Of a DNA stretch of 15,973 nt, positions 8,416 to 14,463 are shown piece after piece. Numbering within the stretch: position 1 is the stretch's first letter; the number at the start of each line of letters is the position of its first letter. Below the pieces are notes generated by a model that was not told where the DNA came from, did not search any database, and saw only the letters and a program-made list of their open reading frames with translations. Source of the stretch: a bacterium (GTDB taxonomy: Bacteria > JAMCPX01); assembly GCA_027364825.1 (NCBI GenBank), contig DAHXOM010000048.1, positions 1 to 15,973 of the forward strand. Reading direction: 5' to 3'. The translations under genes were made by a program, and so were the position numbers.

Positions 8416-8442
8416 TGATATTATAATCAAAACGGAGGGATT

Positions 8443-10005
8443 ATGGAATTGGCATATAATACCATACGGGAGATGATCGAAAAAAGGGCAGAAGAAAGCA
8501 GGGACAAGGCATACATTTATTTTTATGACGATGTTGTAACATTCCGGCAGTTCAATGAAAGGGTCAACCGTTTTGCAAATGGATTAAAATCAGTGGGTGT
8601 AAAAAAGGGTGATACCGTCCATCTCTATATGAACAATTCCACGGAATTCCTCTATGCGGCATTTGCCGCAAACAAGCTCGGTGCAATAGCAGGGCCGATA
8701 AATTGCTGGTGGAGTGCAGAAGAGGTAAAGTTCCTGTTGAACGATTCAGAGGGTAAGTATCTTGTTGTTGATGCCTCCTACTACTACAATATAGAGACTA
8801 TAAAGCCCGGATTAACCTATCTGAAACATATAATTTATTATGGAGAAGACCCCCCCGCAGGAACTACTTCCTATCACGAGCTTATGAAGCACTCCGGGGT
8901 ACTTGAGGAGGTAAAGATATTGTCCGACGATGATGCCTATCTCTTTTATACCTCCGGCACAACGGGCAAACCAAAGGGAGCACTGTTAACACACGCTAAT
9001 GCTCTGTATGCCGTCATGGGCATCCGATCCGTCCTCCATTCTGAAGAAGAGAAAGGAGATGAAGTCGCTCTGATCTTTTTACCTCTGTTCCATGTTAACG
9101 CAATGATGTCGTTGATCAGCGGCTTATACTCCGGCATCACGATTGCTTTAAGGACAACGTTCTCCGCCTCGGAGTTCGGAGAGGTTGTGGAAAGATACGG
9201 GGCAACGTTTTTCAGCGGCGTCCCTGCGATATACAATATTCTGATCCTTATCGCGGATGATGTAAAAAAGCACAACCTCGGCAGTTTAAGGTTCGGTGTC
9301 TGCGGGGCTGCACCGCTCGCAGAAGAGACATTTAATAAATTTGAATCTACCTACGGCATCAAGATCATCGAAGGATACGGACTGACAGAGGGAACTGTTG
9401 CAAGCACGTTGAATCCGTTAAACGGTACGAGAAAGATCGGTTCCATAGGCAAGGCCCTGCCGGGACAGGAAGTCAAGGTTGTCGATGATAACGGCAGGGA
9501 GGTACCGGTGAACGAGATTGGGGAGATTGTCATACGGGGCGGAGCCATCATGAAGCGCTACCACAAAAGACCTGAGGAAACCTCTCAAACGATTGTCGAT
9601 GGATGGCTGCACACCGGTGATATAGGTTACGTTGACAACGAAGGCTATTTTTACATCGTTGACAGGAAAAAAGATCTCATCATACGCGGCGGAGAAAACA
9701 TCTATCCGAAAGAGATAGAAAATACTCTCTATGAAAATCAGAAGGTACTGGATGCCGCTGTCATAGGAATTCCTGATCCGATTATGGGTGAGGAGGCAAA
9801 GGCATTTATCGTAATCAAACCGGGCGAAAAAACCAGCGAAGAGGAGATCAAAACCTATCTGCAAACAAAGCTTGCCCCTTTCAAAATACCGAAGTATATT
9901 GAATTTATTGACGGCCTGCCGAAAAATATTATTGGTAAGGTCTTGAAGAAGGAACTGAGGGCCCTGGAAAAAGAAAAGGCTATAAATGAAAAAAAGATTG
10001 GCTAA
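8443..10005 (+). CDS. Acyl-CoA synthetase (AMP-forming), fatty-acid CoA ligase-like
   Basis: Class I adenylate-forming enzyme that would activate a carboxylic acid with ATP to an acyl-AMP and then an acyl-CoA. The 520 residues match medium/long-chain ligases. Visible motifs are the P-loop YTSGTTGKPKG (169-179), the adenine motif EGYGLTEG (310-317), GWLHTGDIGYVD (387-398), the hinge VDRKKDLIIRGGENIYPKEIE (406-426) and the A10 lysine motif PKNIIGKVLKKELR (493-506). Lys499 is the catalytic lysine and sits in the PX4GK pattern known for reversible acylation of acyl-CoA synthetases. The acid substrate cannot be read from sequence; a fatty or aromatic acid is possible. The start is set by GGAGG 4 nt before the ATG. 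The last 20 nt overlap the sirtuin gene, and a FadR-like dyad lies upstream. Confidence 0.93.
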   Translation: MELAYNTIREMIEKRAEESRDKAYIYFYDDVVTFRQFNERVNRFANGLKSVGVKKGDTVHLYMNNSTEFLYAAFAANKLGAIAGPINCWWSAEEVKFLLNDSEGKYLVVDASYYYNIETIKPGLTYLKHIIYYGEDPPAGTTSYHELMKHSGVLEEVKILSDDDAYLFYTSGTTGKPKGALLTHANALYAVMGIRSVLHSEEEKGDEVALIFLPLFHVNAMMSLISGLYSGITIALRTTFSASEFGEVVERYGATFFSGVPAIYNILILIADDVKKHNLGSLRFGVCGAAPLAEETFNKFESTYGIKIIEGYGLTEGTVASTLNPLNGTRKIGSIGKALPGQEVKVVDDNGREVPVNEIGEIVIRGGAIMKRYHKRPEETSQTIVDGWLHTGDIGYVDNEGYFYIVDRKKDLIIRGGENIYPKEIENTLYENQKVLDAAVIGIPDPIMGEEAKAFIVIKPGEKTSEEEIKTYLQTKLAPFKIPKYIEFIDGLPKNIIGKVLKKELRALEKEKAINEKKIG

Positions 10006-10804
10006 CGACTCGATTAAAAAGGCCGCTAAAGAGATCATAAAAAAAGGTCACGTTGTGGCCTTTACCGGCGCGGGTGTGTCACAGGAAAGCGGCATACCGA
10101 CCTTCAGGGACCCTGGAGGGCTATGGGACAGGTTCAATCCCATGGAATTCGGTACCACCCAGGGGATCATAGAGCTTGCAAAAAACAACCCTCAGAAACT
10201 GATAGACTTCCTGACGGATTCTATGAATTCCATAGGGAACGCCCCTCCTAATCCTGCGCACCGTGCAATCGCAGAGCTTGAAAAGCTGGGCCTGCTTGAC
10301 TGTGTAATTACCCAGAATATAGATAATCTGCATCAGGAAGCCGGAAGCACGCATGTGATTGAGGTACACGGGAACATCTATGCGTTCAGATGCACGCAGT
10401 GCAATGAAACATTCAAGTTTACAAAAACCGATTTTATCGCCTTCCTGAAAAAGGCGGTTTATGAACTCGGCAGCGGTTCCATGGAACGTATCATAAATAC
10501 GATGCCCGCATGCAAGTGCGGCGGTAAGGCACGGCTCGATGTTGTTTTATTTGGGGAACCCGTCCACATGATCCCGGAATCTTATATGGAAATAGAACAG
10601 GCTAAGGTAGTGCTCATAGTCGGTACCTCGGGCACGGTATACCCGGTTTCAGAAATACCGAGGTATGCCAAGAAGTCCGGTGCAGTAATCATTGACATAA
10701 ATCCGAGAGAAACATTCTACTCGGACATAGACAATTATATGCTGCGGGGACCCGCGGGTGTTGTACTGCCGCAGCTGCTCGATCAAGTCAAGGCCATGCT
10801 CTGA
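9986..10804 (+). CDS. Sir2-family NAD-dependent protein deacylase (sirtuin)
   Basis: Predicted to remove acyl groups from lysines, consuming NAD+ and releasing nicotinamide and O-acyl-ADP-ribose. The 272 residues show the Rossmann NAD motif GAGVSQESGIPTFRDPGGLW (28-47), TQNIDNLHQEAGS (109-121), catalytic His128 in VHGN, and IVGTSGTVYP (211-220). Four candidate zinc ligands are present as CTQC (136, 139) and CKC (176, 178). The usual 'RPDVV.FGE' segment reads ARLDVVLFGE, with Leu in place of Pro. The stretch between the cysteine pairs is relatively long (about 36 residues). The ATG at 9986 has AAAAGG upstream and overlaps the ligase gene by 20 nt, so the two are likely translationally coupled. 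Given the ligase's PX4GK lysine, the upstream enzyme is the obvious candidate substrate, an inference from the CobB-Acs precedent. Confidence 0.94.
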   Translation: MKKRLANDSIKKAAKEIIKKGHVVAFTGAGVSQESGIPTFRDPGGLWDRFNPMEFGTTQGIIELAKNNPQKLIDFLTDSMNSIGNAPPNPAHRAIAELEKLGLLDCVITQNIDNLHQEAGSTHVIEVHGNIYAFRCTQCNETFKFTKTDFIAFLKKAVYELGSGSMERIINTMPACKCGGKARLDVVLFGEPVHMIPESYMEIEQAKVVLIVGTSGTVYPVSEIPRYAKKSGAVIIDINPRETFYSDIDNYMLRGPAGVVLPQLLDQVKAML

Positions 10805-10827
10805 TAGATTTTAAGAAGGAGATTAAA

Positions 10828-11262
10828 ATGCCGGAATTAACACCAAAACAAAAGAACTACCGAATTCTGATGATCCTGCTTTTCTGGACGTTTCTGATCG
10901 CAGGGATGTCCTTTTATATCATACCGAACCATGTCATAAACGTATTTAATTTAGTTTCCGCGAAAATCGGATACTTTCAGACGCTCCCGCAGGATATGGA
11001 AAAATTTTATCTGGACCTGGCGGTAGCGTATATGGCATGTGTAACGGCGATTGCCTATTTGATAAGCAGGGATGTTTTGAAAAATCTCAACCTGACACCT
11101 GTTTTGATTGTCGGGAAAACCACATCATCGCTCATCTCTCTCATAAGCTTTTTTCTGTATCAAAAGTCGTTACTGTACCTGTCCAACTTCGTTATCGACG
11201 GCAGTATTGTTCTGATAGTCCTTGCATTCTACCTGCCGGTAAAAAAGGAACTCCGTATCTGA
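10828..11262 (+). CDS. Small four-helix membrane protein, function unknown
   Basis: A 144-residue hydrophobic protein that I do not recognise. A short basic N-terminus (PKQKNYR) precedes about four membrane helices near 13-33, 55-75, 89-111 and 115-137, ending in a basic tail KKELRI. No cysteines or charged residues stand out within the helices that would suggest a catalytic site. The start is well supported by AAGGAG (10816-10821) 6 nt before the ATG. It lies 23 nt after the sirtuin stop and 31 nt before the acylphosphatase, so it probably belongs to the same plus-strand transcript. Two consecutive stop codons end it. Confidence 0.8.
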   Translation: MPELTPKQKNYRILMILLFWTFLIAGMSFYIIPNHVINVFNLVSAKIGYFQTLPQDMEKFYLDLAVAYMACVTAIAYLISRDVLKNLNLTPVLIVGKTTSSLISLISFFLYQKSLLYLSNFVIDGSIVLIVLAFYLPVKKELRI

Positions 11263-11293
11263 TAACACCGGTAACCTCTCCGGGGACGTTCGT

Positions 11294-11575
11294 ATGAAGA
11301 ACCAAAGGCATGTTCACCTTATCATAACCGGCCGCGTTCAAGGTGTCTGGTTCAGGGCGAGCACTCAGGAGGCTGCCGACAACCTTGGTATAAAAGGATG
11401 GGTAAGGAACCTGCCGGATTCTTCTGTAGAGGTTGACGCATCCGGAGAAACGGATACCCTGGAACAGTTTATCCAGTGGTGTTACAAAGGTCCTCCCGGG
11501 GCACGGGTCGCCAATATAGATATAAAAGAGCTTGAACCGACAGACGCCCATCAGAGCTTCAAGATAATGCGGTAA
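11294..11575 (+). CDS. acyP: Acylphosphatase
   Basis: A 93-residue enzyme hydrolysing the carboxyl-phosphate bond of acyl phosphates such as acetyl phosphate and 1,3-bisphosphoglycerate; cytoplasmic, no cofactor. The two family signatures are intact: GRVQGVWFRAST (13-24) with the phosphate-binding loop and catalytic Arg21, and GWVRNLPDSSVEV (35-47) with catalytic Asn39. The usual final Gly of the 'NLPDGSVE' segment is Ser here. A GGGGA about 8 nt upstream is a modest ribosome-binding site. It is the last gene of the plus-strand run; tRNA-His on the opposite strand begins 10 nt beyond its stop, with no visible terminator between them. Confidence 0.95.
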   Translation: MKNQRHVHLIITGRVQGVWFRASTQEAADNLGIKGWVRNLPDSSVEVDASGETDTLEQFIQWCYKGPPGARVANIDIKELEPTDAHQSFKIMR

Positions 11576-11585
11576 AAACAAGAAA

Positions 11586-11661
11586 TGGGGTGGGTGAAGG
11601 GATTTGAACCCTCAGCCCTTGGAGCCACAGTCCAATGCTCCACCATTGAGCTACACCCACC
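11586..11661 (-). tRNA. tRNA-His (anticodon GTG)
   Basis: On the minus strand a complete cloverleaf reads from 11661 to 11586. The 7-bp acceptor stem is GTGGGTG/CACCCAC, the D arm begins TAGCTCAATGG, the anticodon stem is TTGGA/TCCAA with loop CTGTGGC (anticodon GTG), and the T arm is GAGGGTTCAAATCCCTT. A 5' extra G (position -1, at 11661) faces discriminator C73, the hallmark of tRNA-His. The 3' CCA is encoded (TGG on the plus strand at 11586-11588). It is convergent with acyP, 10 nt away. Confidence 0.97.
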
Positions 11662-11805
11662 ATACGTAAAACATTTTTGTAAACAGACCTGTTGAAAATG
11701 CTGTTGCATAATACCGATACTGTTCCTGATTGCTTGTTCTAACCAGCGCCATTCCTTGTACCACTTCCTGTGTCCGTGTCAAGCACGGCATGTCAAGAAG
11801 ACACG

Positions 11806-11844
11806 AAACGGCTTAAACCGTTTAAACCGTTTGAACGGTTTAAA
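11806..11844. promoter_or_regulatory. Cluster of overlapping palindromes upstream of fabI (candidate operator)
   Basis: Two overlapping dyads occupy 39 bp. AAACGG-CTTAAA-CCGTTT (11806-11823) has 6-bp arms plus an inner TTAA. TTTAAACCGTT-TG-AACGGTTTAAA (11821-11844) has perfect 11-bp arms. Seen another way, a 9-bp unit resembling GTTTAAACC recurs about four times. The block ends 12 nt before a TTGACT (11857-11862) and about 50 nt before the fabI ATG, where a repressor or activator of fatty-acid synthesis could bind. The motif does not match the FapR, FabR or FabT sites I remember. No convincing -10 box leaving a leader was found. The rest of 11662-11893 holds only short direct repeats (TGTCAAG, twice) and a weak CCGTG/CACGG hairpin. 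Confidence 0.45.
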
Positions 11845-11893
11845 TCGCACGACCTTTTGACTTGAACAGCATAGTGTGGCATAAAGGTACACT

Positions 11894-12670
11894 ATGTATA
11901 CAATAGATCTGAAAGGAAAGGTTGGGCTTGTAACAGGTGTTGTGAACAAGTACAGCATAGCTCTGCACATTGCGAGAAAACTGCACCAGGCAGGTATGGA
12001 ACTTTATTTTACCTATGCAAACCCGGATCTGAAGGAACGTGTTGAAGAGGTAATACCGGATCTCAATCCGCTGGGGCTGTTCGAGTGCGATGTTCAAAAA
12101 GAAGATATGATAAAGGGTGTGTTCGAAGAGATTAAAAAGAAGCATGATTCCATACACACGCTTGTCCATAGCGTAGCCTTTGCGCCGAGAGAAGAACTCG
12201 GGGGCAGTTTTGTAGGAAGCACCACAAAGCAGGGATTTTTAACAGCGCTGGACATAAGTGCTTATTCTCTCATATCGCTGACACGGCAGGCGGCACCGCT
12301 GATGAAAGACGGGGGAAGTATTATTGCAATGTCGTATATCGCTTCACAGGTCGTAATTCCGGGCTACAACGTCATGGCTATAGCCAAATCGGCACTCGAG
12401 AATATAATACGATACCTTGCCTTCGAACTCGGCAAAAACAACATAAGGGTCAACGGTATATCTGCGGGCCCGGTAAATACCCTTTCGGCAAGAGGTATAA
12501 AAGGGGTCACAACGATGATGCAGGCTTATCCCCAGAAGGCGCCTCTCGGAAGGAACATAACGGCAGACGAGGTCGGGGATGCGGCACTGTTTCTCCTTTC
12601 ACCCATGAGCAGTGCGATAACTGGAGAAGTGATGTTCGTGGATGCAGGCTACCATATCGTGGGTATGTAA
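11894..12670 (+). CDS. fabI: Enoyl-[acyl-carrier-protein] reductase FabI
   Basis: Short-chain dehydrogenase/reductase-fold enzyme of the FabI class, catalysing the last, NAD(P)H-dependent step of each fatty-acid elongation cycle. The 258 residues match FabI length (E. coli 262). Diagnostic parts are the N-terminal GKVGLVTGVVNKYSIA in place of the ordinary GxxxGxG, SVAFAPREELGGSF (93-106), the catalytic pair Tyr148 and Tyr158 with Lys165 (Tyr-x6-Lys, as in E. coli Y146/Y156/K163), and AGPVNTLSARGI (191-202). The usual 'FAPREEL' neighbourhood supports FabI over a generic SDR. AAAGG lies 6 nt before the ATG. It is monocistronic in this window, transcribed towards accC, with a palindrome cluster upstream and the candidate structured RNA downstream. 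Confidence 0.94.
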   Translation: MYTIDLKGKVGLVTGVVNKYSIALHIARKLHQAGMELYFTYANPDLKERVEEVIPDLNPLGLFECDVQKEDMIKGVFEEIKKKHDSIHTLVHSVAFAPREELGGSFVGSTTKQGFLTALDISAYSLISLTRQAAPLMKDGGSIIAMSYIASQVVIPGYNVMAIAKSALENIIRYLAFELGKNNIRVNGISAGPVNTLSARGIKGVTTMMQAYPQKAPLGRNITADEVGDAALFLLSPMSSAITGEVMFVDAGYHIVGM

Positions 12671-12711
12671 ACCCAAAATTATATTGAAAAATTCGGCAGG
12701 GGTGTAACAAA

Positions 12712-12717
12712 TACAAT
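12712..12717 (+). promoter_or_regulatory. Possible -10 box for the structured RNA
   Basis: TACAAT, 5 of 6 to the sigma-70 -10 consensus, ends 7 nt before G12724, the first G of the GGG that opens the complementary 5' end of the predicted RNA. A good -35 at 16-18 nt is missing; TTGAAA at 12684-12689 is 22 nt away. Supporting evidence only. Confidence 0.3.
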
Positions 12718-12723
12718 AAAAAA

Positions 12724-12898
12724 GGGAAGAGTTTGAGACGATGCGAAGTAAAACACCAACGAACTGCTTGCAATGCTTTCATAGTTTTCTGCATGGACTA
12801 CTTCTTATCGGTATGAGAGGTAAAGTAACCAAGAGCAATATGTCCGGTTCACAACAGAGCGTTGTTTTACGAGCAGAGGCGAACAACTCTTCCCTTTT
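12724..12898 (+). ncRNA. Candidate structured RNA in the fabI-accC gap (6S-like architecture)
   Basis: This non-coding, convergent gap holds a self-complementary block of about 175 nt. Its ends pair perfectly: AAAAGGGAAGAGTT (12720-12733) with AACTCTTCCCTTTT (12885-12898). Inside lies a symmetric 14 x 14-nt internal loop (12734-12747 / 12871-12884). Next come stems GTAAAAC/GTTTTAC (12748-12754 / 12864-12870) and AACG/CGTT (12758-12761 / 12860-12863). At the apex is a 10-bp hairpin, 12799-12822, with loop CGGT and two G-U pairs that would be A-C mismatches on the other strand, favouring plus-strand transcription. TACAAT lies 7 nt before the GGG and a TTTT ends the 3' arm. Paired ends, size and a central loop recall 6S RNA, but I cannot identify conserved 6S sequence, so the family is unassigned. 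On the minus strand the 3' T-run would be longer (six). Confidence 0.4.
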
Positions 12899-12933
12899 AC
12901 ACAAATCCTCCTAATTCATTTGGGCTAAACGGA

Positions 12934-14424
12934 TTATCTCAGGCTGTTCATTCTTCCCGCTGTCTTCCATTTTGAACTGTCTGCCTGCTGAGTCCTTTGT
13001 TCTGTCGAATGATTTTGATTCATGGATGAAATGCCTGAGGCTATCGCAGCCATAATCCACAACGGGGAAGCCTCCTTTGAAAACCCATCCATCTCCTGTT
13101 CAAGGAACCCTGTATTGATATCTCCCTTTACAAACCTTTCATGCTTCAGTATCCATTTATAAAGCGGTATCGCTGTCGAAACCCCCACAATCCTGTATTC
13201 GCTCAGTGCCCTGAGCATCCTTTCGATAGCTTCCTGCCTGTCTTTACCGTGGGTCTGCAGCTTTGCTATCAAGGAATCATACCAGCCCGGGATCTCAAAG
13301 CCTTCATATACACCGCTGTCGACGCGCACACCGTCGCCCTGCGGTTCCCGCAAATACGCGATCCTGCCCGGAGTAGGCGCAAAACCGTTTAACGGGTCCT
13401 CCGCGACAATCCTGCATTCCATTGCACTGCCCATTAATGCGATGTCCGACTGCTTGTACATCAGTCTCTGTCCGTCTGCTATCCTGATCTGTTCTTTTAC
13501 GATATCGATACCGGTTACCAGTTCTGTAACAGGATGCTCAACCTGCAGCCGTGTATTCATCTCCATGAAGTAAAGCTCTCCCTTTTCATCCATGATAAAT
13601 TCAATGGTGCCTGCATTGTAGTATCCTGCTGCTTTTGCAGCGGATACCGCCATGGCACCGACCTTTGCACGCTTCTCCGGCGTCATAACCGGAGACGGGC
13701 TTTCCTCGATAAGCTTCTGGTGTTTCCGCTGTATAGAGCATTCCCTTTCGTTCAGGTGTATCACGTTGCCGTACTTATCCCCAAGCAGTTGAAATTCAAT
13801 ATGCCTTGGGTTTCTTATCAGCTTCTCTATATATAAAGACCCGTCGCCAAATGCGGATAAAGCCTCTGAAGATGCCCTCTCAAAAGCGGATTCCATATCT
13901 GCTGCCTGCTCAATGAGCCTCATACCCTTGCCGCCGCCGCCGTTTACCGCCTTTAACATTACAGGATAGCCGATATCCTTTGCCGTCTTTTTCGCGTGCT
14001 GTACATCGGGTACCGGATCAATGGTCCCCGGCACAATGGTTACCCCTGCCTTCTTTGCAAGCCTGCGCGCGCTAATCTTGTCGCCCATTGCATTTACGGA
14101 TTCCGGGGATGGGCCGATGAACGCAATCCCCGCATCCTTAACCCTTCTTGCAAACTCCGTGTTCTCTGCAAGGAATCCATATCCTGGATGTACTGCATCG
14201 GCATGGCATGCCTTTGCAATGTTTATGATCTTATCCATATTGAGGTAGCTTTCCGATGGCTGGGGCTGACCCAGGTAATATGCCTCATCCGCCATCCTGA
14301 CATACAGGGCGTTCCTGTCCGCATCGGAATACACGGCAACTGCCTCGATATTCATTTCGTGGCACGCCCTTACAATCCTGACTGCTATCTCCGAACGGTT
14401 TGCTATAAGTATTTTTTTAAACAT
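12934..14424 (-). CDS. accC: Biotin carboxylase subunit of an acetyl-/acyl-CoA carboxylase
   Basis: ATP-grasp enzyme that carboxylates biotin on a carrier protein using ATP and bicarbonate. It opens with MFKKILIANRSEIAVRI. It shows HPGYGFLAEN (79-88), the glycine-rich ATP lid GGGGKGMR (162-169), Cys230 and Gln232 in NERECSIQRKHQK, and EMNTRLQVEHPVTE (288-301) with Glu, Asn and Arg ligands. The 496 residues exceed classic AccC (about 450) by a C-terminal tail of about 50. It ends SSKWKTAGRMNSLR, recalling the linker that joins biotin carboxylase to a biotinyl domain in fused alpha subunits, but no biotinyl MKM motif is present, so the carrier must be separate. It starts 39 nt after the carboxyltransferase stop, in the same direction; the two are probably one operon. 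GAGGGGG about 11 nt before the ATG, part of a hairpin, may serve as ribosome-binding site. Confidence 0.92.
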   Translation of the reverse strand: MFKKILIANRSEIAVRIVRACHEMNIEAVAVYSDADRNALYVRMADEAYYLGQPQPSESYLNMDKIINIAKACHADAVHPGYGFLAENTEFARRVKDAGIAFIGPSPESVNAMGDKISARRLAKKAGVTIVPGTIDPVPDVQHAKKTAKDIGYPVMLKAVNGGGGKGMRLIEQAADMESAFERASSEALSAFGDGSLYIEKLIRNPRHIEFQLLGDKYGNVIHLNERECSIQRKHQKLIEESPSPVMTPEKRAKVGAMAVSAAKAAGYYNAGTIEFIMDEKGELYFMEMNTRLQVEHPVTELVTGIDIVKEQIRIADGQRLMYKQSDIALMGSAMECRIVAEDPLNGFAPTPGRIAYLREPQGDGVRVDSGVYEGFEIPGWYDSLIAKLQTHGKDRQEAIERMLRALSEYRIVGVSTAIPLYKWILKHERFVKGDINTGFLEQEMDGFSKEASPLWIMAAIASGISSMNQNHSTEQRTQQADSSKWKTAGRMNSLR

Positions 14425-14436
14425 ATATGTTTTTTC

Positions 14437-14453
14437 CCCCTCTTGGAGAGGGG
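14437..14453. repeat. GC-rich hairpin in the carboxyltransferase-accC spacer
   Basis: Perfect 7-bp inverted repeat CCCCTCT/AGAGGGG with a 3-nt loop. On the minus strand its 3' arm contains the GAGGGG that is the only purine-rich ribosome-binding candidate for accC, so folding could limit accC translation. It is followed there by GAAAAAA rather than a T-run, so it is not a standard terminator. It may instead be a copy of a genomic intergenic repeat; one window cannot tell. Confidence 0.6.
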
Positions 14454-14463
14454 ATAGGGGTGT

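Noticed and set aside
8422..8427. Perfect TATAAT as the -10 box of the acyl-CoA ligase gene
   Set aside because: No usable -35 lies 16-18 nt upstream (the sequence there is AACAAG), and the start site would nearly coincide with the ribosome-binding site. TTGACT-18-TAAAAT is better, although the TATAAT could add to it.
9418..10038. A 206-codon minus-strand frame opposite the ligase/sirtuin junction
   Set aside because: The plus strand carries intact adenylation motifs A7-A10 and the sirtuin start here. The antisense frame has no recognisable domain.
11779..11970. A minus-strand frame with repeated Lys-Arg-Phe residues near the fabI start
   Set aside because: The repeat comes from translating the 9-bp palindromic DNA units, and the frame runs into fabI antisense. 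No start signal supports it.
12720..12898. Reading the long inverted repeat as a bidirectional terminator or as a MITE
   Set aside because: The arms are about 150 nt apart, too far for intrinsic termination of fabI or accC, and no target-site duplication flanks them. The internal stems fit a folded RNA better, though a repeat element is not excluded.
12671..12933. A short protein gene between fabI and accC
   Set aside because: Frames here are short, lack ribosome-binding sites or extend antisense into fabI; the block is better explained by paired RNA structure.
14437..14453. Intrinsic terminator between the carboxyltransferase gene and accC
   Set aside because: On the minus strand the stem is followed by GAAAAAA rather than a T-run, and the two genes belong to one functional pair.
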